DNA from: Aquitalea sp.
GTDB lineage: Bacteria > Pseudomonadota > Gammaproteobacteria > Burkholderiales > Chromobacteriaceae
Length of the DNA stretch: 11,072 bases
Direction of reading: 5' to 3'
Assembly: GCA_019232735.1 (NCBI GenBank)
Contig: JAFANL010000174.1
Span: 1 to 11,072, forward strand
The notes under the pieces were generated by a model that made no database searches, was not told the DNA's origin, and was given only the letters and a program-made list of their open reading frames with translations. Shown here piece after piece: positions 6,882 through 11,072 of this stretch (within the stretch, counting starts at the first letter, position 1; every line of letters starts with the position of its first letter). The position numbers and the translations under genes were made by a program.

Positions 6882-7850
6882 ATGACAAAAACAACAGGGA
6901 CAACCCAGGCCAACATGACAGCAGGACGGCGTTTTCTGAACGACAGGCTGGATTGGAATTTGCTACGGACTTATCTGGTAATTGCTCAGGAAAGCAGTAT
7001 CAGCCGGGCCGCAGCGCGCTTGCATGTCACGCAGTCGGCGGTGAGTCAGGCTTTGAAACGGCTGGAAGAACAGTTGCAATGCACACTGGTACTGCGGCAA
7101 GGGACGCGTTTCGCACTGACGGAAACCGGTGATGAGATTTTCCGTATTGCCAGCGACATCTACGGCCATGTGTCGCGGTTGAGCGCCGCGCTGGAAAGTC
7201 GCAGCGAGGACATCCTGGGCAAGGTGCGCATACTGTGTGCCACCGGGCTGAAGGTGGCCAGCTACGATGCCTATCTGGCCCGCTTTCATCAGCAGTACCC
7301 ACGGGTAGAGCTGGAAGTAGAGGTCCTGCGTAGTGCCGACATCATTAGCGGCCTACTGCAAAAAACCGCCACGCTGGGAATGGGCTTGTGCCGCTTGCCG
7401 CAGGCACGGCTGGAGCGGCGCTGTCTCATTACCCAGCGTTATGCGTTTTACTGTGGCCGCAGCCATCCCTTGTTCGGCCGCAGCGATCTGACGCTGCATT
7501 CATTACAAGGGCATGATTTTGTCAGCTTTATCAGCGATCAGATCGGTGGCAACCTGTCGCCGCTGACCATTTTCCGCGACCAGCAAGGCTATACCGGCAA
7601 AATCATCGCGGCATCATCCAGCCTGGAAGAAGTACTGCGGCTGACTTGCGCTGGCTTTGGTATAGGCAGCCTGCCGGAACACGTGGCGGCCAGCGATGTG
7701 GCGCAAGGCGAGCTGTGGCGGCTGCCGCCAGCAGCAGGCATTGCCGATCTCGATCTTTATCTGCTGTGGAACCGGGAACAGAAGCTGAGTCCGGCGGAAA
7801 GCGTGTTTCTGGAGGGGCTGCAACACGGTTTGCCTGGGGCGGAAGAATAG
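6882..7850 (+). CDS. LysR-type transcriptional regulator of the divergent catabolic operon
   Basis: A 322-residue LysR regulator with a strong ribosome site (AAGGAGGG, 6868-6874, 7 bases before ATG 6882). It has a slightly long, polar N-terminal tail of about 23 residues before the winged helix-turn-helix (about 24-83). In that domain SISRAAARLHVTQSAVSQALKRLEE (39-63) is the typical recognition motif. The rest is the periplasmic-binding-protein-like effector domain. By position it should control the MHS transporter/aldolase/dehydrogenase/amidohydrolase operon, binding a pathway compound as inducer, and it may regulate itself. The C-terminal effector domain gives no substrate clue I can read. 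Confidence 0.92.
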   Translation: MTKTTGTTQANMTAGRRFLNDRLDWNLLRTYLVIAQESSISRAAARLHVTQSAVSQALKRLEEQLQCTLVLRQGTRFALTETGDEIFRIASDIYGHVSRLSAALESRSEDILGKVRILCATGLKVASYDAYLARFHQQYPRVELEVEVLRSADIISGLLQKTATLGMGLCRLPQARLERRCLITQRYAFYCGRSHPLFGRSDLTLHSLQGHDFVSFISDQIGGNLSPLTIFRDQQGYTGKIIAASSSLEEVLRLTCAGFGIGSLPEHVAASDVAQGELWRLPPAAGIADLDLYLLWNREQKLSPAESVFLEGLQHGLPGAEE

Positions 7851-7919
7851 AAACAGCAGTTGAATGGATACAAACCGGCAGCCGGCGGCAAAGTTTTCCT
7901 CCCGGCGGAAAAAAGGGGC

Positions 7920-7949
7920 GTAAAGAACTGTAAAGACCGGATAATAAAG
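7920..7949 (+). repeat. Short direct repeats upstream of the sigma-54 promoter
   Basis: GTAAAGAACT (7920-7929) is followed directly by GTAAAGACCG (7930-7939), 8 of 10 bases alike and one helical turn apart. A third TAAAG sits at 7945-7949. Their place just upstream of the sigma-54 promoter makes them candidate activator or IHF-region sites. They are somewhat closer to the start than typical enhancer sites, and no protein can be assigned. Confidence 0.35.
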
Positions 7950-7971
7950 GGAAAAATTGCCGAAAAAAAGC

Positions 7972-7987
7972 TGGCACCATAATTGCT
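7972..7987 (+). promoter_or_regulatory. Sigma-54 (RpoN) -24/-12 promoter
   Basis: The sequence TGGCACCATAATTGCT matches the sigma-54 consensus TGGCACG-N4-TTGCW at every fixed position but the G after TGGCAC, and it has a C before it as the consensus favours. GG (7973-7974) and GC (7985-7986) are correctly spaced. The start of transcription would be near 7998, giving a leader of about 79 bases before the 55-codon gene at 8077. A bacterial enhancer-binding protein would be needed. A sigma-70-like reading (TTGCCG, 17 bases, TAATTG, 7957-7985) overlaps it and is the less specific alternative. Confidence 0.75.
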
Positions 7988-8076
7988 AATACTGGCCCCA
8001 GACCCTGTCTGGCCATGTTGGCTGGCACCGGGAAACCCTATCAACCGTGCCACGCAAACTACCAGGAGCCTACAAC

Positions 8077-8244
8077 ATGGCCATGCCGATTTCGCCTGTC
8101 AGCAGCTACAACAGCTACGCCCCCAAAACCAGCAGCACCAACCGTCAGACCCCGCCTGCACCGCAGTCGACCACGGCACCGGCCGCCGACCAGCCCAGCG
8201 CACCGGGTAGCAGCCTGGGCTCGATGATCAACACCAAGGCCTGA
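8077..8244 (+). CDS. Small Pro/Ser/Thr-rich protein of unknown function (55 residues)
   Basis: The ATG at 8077 has AGGAG (8064-8068) 8 bases ahead; the open frame reaches further up to 8047 but without a ribosome site. The product is rich in Ser, Pro, Thr and Ala, with no signal peptide or membrane segment. It is probably disordered, with a short hydrophobic start (MAMPISPVSSYNSY) and a distinctive tail GSSLGSMINTKA. I do not recognise the family. A near-consensus sigma-54 promoter lies about 80 bases upstream. In this kind of bacterium that often goes with motility, surface structures, nitrogen or stress control, so it may be part of an RpoN regulon. Nothing downstream continues the operon. 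That it is a real gene rests on the ribosome site, the promoter and the clean frame. Confidence 0.65.
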   Translation: MAMPISPVSSYNSYAPKTSSTNRQTPPAPQSTTAPAADQPSAPGSSLGSMINTKA

Positions 8245-8261
8245 TTCCGCATCCCGGGGCA

Positions 8262-8286
8262 GGTCAGCGCAGGGCCGTCGCTGACC
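8262..8286. terminator. Hairpin downstream of the small gene, no T run
   Basis: GGTCAGCG (8262-8269) and CGCTGACC (8279-8286) form a perfect 8-bp GC-rich stem with a 9-base loop, 17 bases after the small gene's stop. No T run follows on either strand, so it is not a classical intrinsic terminator; it may protect the 3' end or assist Rho-dependent ending. A second hairpin, CGTGCA/TGCACG (8347-8365), lies beside the convergent gene's end. Confidence 0.4.
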
Positions 8287-8390
8287 ATGCATCACCGCCT
8301 GTTTGCCGTTGCTGTACGGTTCGACAGTGCTGGCCCCACGCTGCGGCGTGCACACAGCATGCACGACTCGCCAACGGCCCGACCCCCAGC

Positions 8391-8912
8391 TTAGCCCCTG
8401 TCCGCCTTCGCCTTGCGCGCTGCGGCCACCATGCCGTCCAGCCAGTCCTGATGACCGTTGATCATGGGATTGGGTTTGGCCAGCGCCAGCGCCCGTGCCG
8501 GCTGCCCTTGCTGGGTTTCCTGGGTGAGAATGCGCACCCGCCCGCCAGACAGCGCCTCGATCAGCCAGGCATGATGCACATCCAGCCTGTCCTCCGCCGT
8601 ACTGCCCGCCCAGCCATGCCAGGCCATGCGCGCCGCCTGCCCCTCGACTGGCGCCACATGCTCCACCACTTGCGCCTCTACCGGAAAACCGAAGGTTTCA
8701 AAATAAAAGCCCACCCCGGCTTCCAGCTGTGGCCCCTTGCCATCGTAAAAGCGCGGATTGGCCGAATTGGCATAGTAATCGGGCCAATACTGCGGTGTGT
8801 TCAGCAGCGGCCATACATCAGCCACCGTCAGCCCGCTGACGATGACTTCATTGGAGCAGAAATTGTCGGTAAAACCCGGCACAAAGCCGGCCGGCCAGAG
8901 GATGTCGCTCAT
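8391..8912 (-). CDS. SRPBCC-fold protein (polyketide cyclase/START-like)
   Basis: A 173-residue single-domain protein of the SRPBCC (START/Bet v1-like) superfamily, which binds hydrophobic ligands in a helix-grip cavity. The ATG at 8912 was chosen because AGGA lies 7 bases before it; a TTG at 8939 is upstream of that site. Features seen: the typical opening strand and helix pair around NEVIVSGLTVADVWPLLNTP (21-40) with WPDYY following, a hydrophobic middle (EAGVGFYFETFGFPVEAQVVEHV, 65-87), and the C-terminal long helix after NPMINGHQDWLDGMV (148-162). The ligand and reaction are unknown. It is transcribed divergently from a CrgA-like LysR regulator, which probably controls it. Confidence 0.8.
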   Translation of the reverse strand: MSDILWPAGFVPGFTDNFCSNEVIVSGLTVADVWPLLNTPQYWPDYYANSANPRFYDGKGPQLEAGVGFYFETFGFPVEAQVVEHVAPVEGQAARMAWHGWAGSTAEDRLDVHHAWLIEALSGGRVRILTQETQQGQPARALALAKPNPMINGHQDWLDGMVAAARKAKADRG

Positions 8913-8942
8913 GTTGATTCCTGTATTCAAAGTGGACAAAAC

Positions 8943-8968
8943 ACAGCGGGCAGCTTGTGCACCGCTGT
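8943..8968 (-). other. Leader hairpin upstream of the SRPBCC gene
   Basis: ACAGCGG (8943-8949) and CCGCTGT (8962-8968) give a 7-bp stem with a 12-base loop. In the minus direction it is followed by gTTTTg before the ribosome site, so it could act as a weak attenuator. No leader peptide or ligand-binding motif is evident. Confidence 0.3.
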
Positions 8969-9024
8969 CAGGCCATCACTGTACGGCCCACCACCTGACG
9001 AATAAATCGCCGTAGAATCACTTC

Positions 9025-9047
9025 ATTCATTACATCAGAGAATGAAT
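9025..9047. promoter_or_regulatory. Inverted repeat with T-N11-A core next to the second LysR start
   Basis: ATTCATT (9025-9031), nine bases, AATGAAT (9041-9047), ending one base before the ATG at 9049. It contains T-N11-A (9030 and 9042) within dyad symmetry, the form of a LysR-type binding box. It overlaps the regulator's own translation start region, which fits autoregulation, and lies 113 bases from the divergent SRPBCC gene. Confidence 0.5.
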
Positions 9048-9048
9048 C

Positions 9049-9978
9049 ATGCGCACCTTCGACCCTATCCAGCTGGGCAGCATCGAGCTGTTCTGCAAAG
9101 CGGCCGAGCTGGGCAGCTTCTCCGCCGCTGCCGAGGCGCTGGGGCTGACGCCGGCCTCGGTCAGCCGCTCTATCAAACGCATCGAGACACGGCTGGGCAT
9201 CCGCCTGTTTTCCCGCACCACCCGCCATGTGCGCCTCACCAGCGAAGGCGCGCTGTACTGGCAGGAATGCAAGCAGGCGCTGGAACAGATTGCCGCCGCC
9301 GAGCGCGCCATCACCGGCCAGCAGAAACGCCCCAGCGGCACCCTGCGCATCAGCACCGGGTCGCTGTATGGCAATTACCGCCTGCTGCCGCAGCTACAGG
9401 CCTTCCGCGCCGCCTATCCGCACATCGACATGGAAATCAGCCTGTCCAACCGTGTGGTCGACATCGTGGAAGAAGGCTACGACCTGGCCATCCGCATCGG
9501 CAAACCACAGGACTCCCGTCTGGTGGCGCACAGACTGGAAGACGCCAGCGTGGGCGTGTTTGCCACGCCGGACTACCTGGTGCGGCGCGGCATACCCGAC
9601 AGACTGGAAGCTCTGGCCACGCATGACTGCTTGCAATTTGTCCTGCCCACCACCGGCCGGGCCATGCCGTGGATATTTCGTGATCCGGATGGCAAGGACA
9701 TCGACTACATCCCGCCCAGCCGGCTGCGGTTACTGGACGATGCCTACGGTTGCATCAGCTGGGGCAGTGCCGGAGGGGGGCTGTTCCAGAGCTATCACTT
9801 TATCGCCGCACCAGCCTTGGCCCGGGGCGAGCTGGTAGAGGTATTGGCTGCATATGGCGGCAGATCACGCCAGTTTTCCCTGATTTATCCGCAGAATCGC
9901 CACCTGTCTGCCCGCGTGCGCGCCTTTGTCGATTTCATGCTGGGCAGCCTGAAACAGCCCGCCAGTCAGCAAGGCTGA
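9049..9978 (+). CDS. LysR-type transcriptional regulator, CrgA-like subgroup
   Basis: A 309-residue LysR regulator. The winged helix-turn-helix covers about residues 8-67 (IELFCKAAELGSFSAAAEAL, then LTPASVSRSIKRIETRLGIRLFSRTTR), and the effector domain has the CrgA-type order: SGTLRISTG (97-105), LLPQLQAFRAAYPHIDMEISL (113-133), YDLAIRIG (145-152). CrgA-like proteins often control a divergent oxidoreductase or small enzyme gene; here the neighbour is the SRPBCC protein. The Shine-Dalgarno site is weak (AGAG about 10 bases ahead) and lies within the inverted repeat. The ligand is unknown. Confidence 0.92.
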   Translation: MRTFDPIQLGSIELFCKAAELGSFSAAAEALGLTPASVSRSIKRIETRLGIRLFSRTTRHVRLTSEGALYWQECKQALEQIAAAERAITGQQKRPSGTLRISTGSLYGNYRLLPQLQAFRAAYPHIDMEISLSNRVVDIVEEGYDLAIRIGKPQDSRLVAHRLEDASVGVFATPDYLVRRGIPDRLEALATHDCLQFVLPTTGRAMPWIFRDPDGKDIDYIPPSRLRLLDDAYGCISWGSAGGGLFQSYHFIAAPALARGELVEVLAAYGGRSRQFSLIYPQNRHLSARVRAFVDFMLGSLKQPASQQG

Positions 9979-10074
9979 CGGTGGCGGGCAAGCATGGCGG
10001 GACGCGCGGCGGCACAAGCGAACAGCATGTCCGCTCCACCCTGTACCAGCCCTGCTGGTCGCAAGACAGCGACT

Positions 10075-10473
10075 TCAGCCCTCGTGCAGGGCCGCCAGTG
10101 TACGGGTCAGCAAATGGTGCAGATGCTGCAGGATCAGATAGTGGTCGCTAGGCTCCAGCGCCTCCGCATGCTCCCCACTCAGTAATTGCAGCAAACCCTC
10201 CAGCGTGCGGTAGCTTTCCAGCAGGCGCACATCCACCTCACCCAGCTGTGCCTCCAGCCGGTGGCAAGTCTTCAGCACATCCTGCCAGGCCAGATCGATG
10301 GCTGGCGCGGGCTGGCTGCCCAAGGCGGTTTGCATGGTGGCCAGGCTGGCATGTAGCGGCCCCAGTGGCAGGCAAGCATGCTGCAAGAACTGGGCAAACT
10401 GCGGATCAGACTGACGAGGAGAAGGAAAAGACGGCCGCCCAGAAGACGGGGTATGACGAGGCGTGCTGCTCAT
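10075..10473 (-). CDS. Protein of unknown function (132 residues)
   Basis: The ATG at 10473 has GGAGG 7 bases ahead. The frame stays open a long way further upstream, but that stretch reads as translated repeat/hairpin DNA and has no ribosome site. The N-terminal 25 residues are Pro/Ser-rich and likely disordered; from about residue 25 on the protein is helical and Leu-rich, ending in HLHHLLTRTLAALHEG. No signal peptide, membrane helix or known motif. I do not recognise the family. It converges on the LysR gene (96 bases between stops), and its own leader contains the nested inverted repeats described for 10485-10567, whose proximal arm touches its ribosome site. Confidence 0.65.
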   Translation of the reverse strand: MSSTPRHTPSSGRPSFPSPRQSDPQFAQFLQHACLPLGPLHASLATMQTALGSQPAPAIDLAWQDVLKTCHRLEAQLGEVDVRLLESYRTLEGLLQLLSGEHAEALEPSDHYLILQHLHHLLTRTLAALHEG

Positions 10474-10484
10474 AGCAAATCCTC

Positions 10485-10567
10485 CAAGGTGATGTACGTC
10501 ATCGCCACCTCCGACGCCAATCGGGGGTGGCAGGCACATGGCAGGATTGGCGTTACCGGTCACCTTG
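10485..10567 (-). promoter_or_regulatory. Nested inverted repeats in the leader of the 132-residue gene
   Basis: Outer arms CAAGGTGA (10485-10492) and TCACCTTG (10560-10567), 8 bp perfect; inner arms ACGCCAATC (10514-10522) and GATTGGCGT (10545-10553), 9 bp perfect. In addition GCCACCTCC (10504-10512) pairs with GGGGGTGGC (10523-10531) (one G-T), enclosing the 10-base loop GACGCCAATC, which is itself complementary to 10545-10553: a pseudoknot arrangement on the plus-strand reading. On the minus strand the outer 3' arm lies directly before the GGAGG of the 132-residue gene. The structure could therefore control its translation. No known riboswitch class is recognised. Confidence 0.45.
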
Positions 10568-10603
10568 AACCCGGCGCTCCTGAGAGCTCCCACCAAGGCC
10601 TGC
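10549..10603 (+). repeat. Divergent ~50-base direct repeat, copy A
   Basis: Begins with GGCGTTACC (10549-10557) and ends with GCTCCCACCAAGG (10586-10598) followed by CTG after one base. The same two blocks recur in the same order and nearly the same spacing (37 versus 35 bases) at 10906-10956. The middle differs, with one CCGG shared. Confidence 0.5.
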
Positions 10604-10631
10604 CATGGGAAAAGGCAAAGCAATGGTGCGA

Positions 10632-10659
10632 GGACTGGTACGTGTGCACGTAGCAGTCC
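10632..10659. other. Long stable hairpin
   Basis: GGACTG (10632-10637) pairs with CAGTCC (10654-10659) and ACGTG (10640-10644) with CACGT (10647-10651) around a 2-base tip. With the T-A pair between them, all positions but one G-G opposition are paired (13 of 14). No T run follows. It is one of the strongest stems in the window outside the terminator. Confidence 0.5.
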
Positions 10660-10684
10660 GCCAAAGTGGGGTCGGGACGCCAAT

Positions 10685-10712
10685 CCCGGTGCCGCTATTG
10701 AACGGCACGGGG
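10685..10712. other. Hairpin with competing partner
   Basis: CCC (10685-10687) plus GTGCCG (10689-10694) pair with CGGCAC (10703-10708) plus GGG (10710-10712), with one G-G opposition and an 8-base loop. The CCC can alternatively pair in the adjacent stem CGGGA/TCCCG (10673-10677 with 10684-10688), so the two folds are mutually exclusive, as in switching RNAs. Confidence 0.4.
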
Positions 10713-10868
10713 CGATTATCAGCCGGGAAGGGGGCCAGAAGCAAGGCAGACAGCCACCCAGACGCCAGCACCCGACCAGACGACATGGCTTGGATTGCAC
10801 GGCAATGGATTTGTGGGTTGATACCCCGCGCAGGCCAGCAAGGCAGGAAAGGAATGTGACGCAAAAGC

Positions 10869-10890
10869 GGCTGACAAACCCATGTCAGCC
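10869..10890 (-). terminator. Perfect 8-bp hairpin, possible weak minus-strand terminator
   Basis: GGCTGACA (10869-10876) and TGTCAGCC (10883-10890) with a 6-base loop. In the minus direction it is followed by gcTTTTg, a short T run, so it may end transcription entering from the right. In the plus direction no T run follows. Confidence 0.35.
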
Positions 10891-10905
10891 ACCCAAGATG
10901 GCCAA

Positions 10906-10956
10906 GGCGTTACCAACAACAGGACACCGGTGCCAAAGCGGCTCCCACCAAGGACT
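10906..10956 (+). repeat. Divergent ~50-base direct repeat, copy B
   Basis: GGCGTTACC (10906-10914) and GCTCCCACCAAGG (10941-10953) followed by CTG after one base; pairs with copy A at 10549-10603. This copy sits 14 bases before the plus-strand terminator. Confidence 0.5.
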
Positions 10957-10970
10957 GTAAAAGCATGAAC

Positions 10971-11005
10971 AAGCCCACCATGTGCAGACGTGGTGGGCTT
11001 TTTTT
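10971..11005 (+). terminator. Strong rho-independent terminator
   Basis: AAGCCCACCA (10971-10980), a 10-base loop, TGGTGGGCTT (10991-11000), and a run of seven T (10999-11005). It is a textbook intrinsic terminator on the plus strand. The nearest recognised plus-strand gene (LysR, ending 9978) is a kilobase away with an oppositely oriented gene between, so the transcript it ends has not been identified. Confidence 0.88.
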
Positions 11006-11072
11006 GATAGAGAGAGGACATCTCTGATGTACTGTGTTACCGAACCTTGACAGCATCTGATAGGGCGTTGGG

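Larger units (their letters stand above)
10474..11072. other. 600-base stretch without a convincing gene; hairpin-rich
   Basis: Several frames are open here (for example plus 10538-10960, which ends 10 bases before a terminator), but none has a good ribosome site and their compositions (Arg/Gln/Pro/His-rich) look like translated structured DNA. The region holds at least five strong hairpins, direct repeats of GACGCCAATC (10513-10522 and 10676-10685) with an inverted copy of its first nine bases' complement (10545-10553), two divergent copies of a ~50-base unit, and a plus-strand terminator at 10971-11005. A TTGACA at 11047-11052 could be a -35 box for a gene outside the window. Plausible readings are a non-coding RNA on the plus strand, a cis-regulatory leader for the 132-residue gene, or a dispersed intergenic repeat. 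Confidence 0.55.

Noticed and set aside
7957..7985. Sigma-70 promoter TTGCCG-17-TAATTG before the small gene
   Set aside because: It overlaps a far better sigma-54 match; kept only as an alternative.
8023..8040. Second sigma-54-like TGGCAC in the small gene's leader
   Set aside because: No TTGC element at the required distance.
10474..10800. N-terminal extension of the 132-residue gene on the minus strand
   Set aside because: The frame is open, but GGAGG lies properly before the ATG at 10473 and the extension translates the hairpin region.
10538..10960. Plus-strand open frame of 140 codons ending 10 bases before the terminator
   Set aside because: No ribosome site at its ATG, Arg/Gln/Pro-rich composition without a domain, and it runs through several perfect hairpins and repeats. 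Its position before the terminator keeps it barely possible, so a homology and ribosome-profiling check would be fair.
10474..11005. tRNA, integron attC site, CRISPR array or group II intron in the structured right-hand region
   Set aside because: No cloverleaf with a T-loop, no GTTRRRY core pair, no regularly spaced repeats and no domain V-like stem were found.

Overview
The window is high-GC, densely coded bacterial DNA. Codon use, the gene types (MHS-type transporter, two LysR regulators, a CrgA-like regulator next to an SRPBCC protein, a membrane GGDEF protein) and a clear sigma-54 promoter suggest a betaproteobacterium, most likely of the Chromobacteriaceae (Chromobacterium/Aquitalea/Vogesella type). 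The taxon is an inference from general appearance, not from a marker gene.

Layout. (1) Bases 2-1139, plus strand: the 3' part of an FAD-dependent amine/amino-acid oxidase gene, followed by a small cupin (DUF861-type) gene. (2) Bases 1253-2461, plus strand: a six-helix membrane diguanylate cyclase whose stop codon overlaps the stop codon of the next, convergent gene within a CTAG tetramer. (3) Bases 2458-6713, minus strand: a tightly packed four-gene catabolic operon, read MHS-family transporter, class II aldolase/adducin-type protein, GhrA-like 2-hydroxyacid dehydrogenase, M20-type N-carbamoyl-amino-acid/allantoate amidohydrolase. It is transcribed divergently from a LysR regulator (6882-7850) across a 168-base AT-rich control region that holds a perfect 14-base palindrome. 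(4) Bases 7851-8244: a near-consensus sigma-54 promoter followed by a 55-codon gene for a Pro/Ser/Thr-rich small protein that I do not recognise. (5) Bases 8391-9978: an SRPBCC-fold protein and a divergent CrgA-type LysR regulator, with an inverted repeat abutting the regulator's start. (6) Bases 10075-10473, minus strand: a 132-residue protein of unknown function. (7) Bases 10474-11072: about 600 bases without a convincing gene, unusually rich in hairpins, nested and pseudoknot-capable repeats and two divergent copies of a ~50-base repeat. It ends with a strong plus-strand intrinsic terminator that no recognised gene accounts for.

How the genes may work together. The four-gene operon looks like import of an organic acid or ureido compound (MHS transporter), hydrolysis of an N-carbamoyl or ureido group (M20 enzyme), and aldolase plus NAD(P)H-dependent 2-oxo/2-hydroxyacid chemistry (aldolase, GhrA-like enzyme), under the divergent LysR regulator. 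The substrate cannot be read from the sequence. The FAD oxidase/cupin pair looks like a separate amine or amino-acid catabolic unit whose upstream part lies outside the window.

The items most worth a second look are the structured, orphan-terminated region at the right end, the sigma-54-driven small protein, and the unassigned substrate of the four-gene operon.
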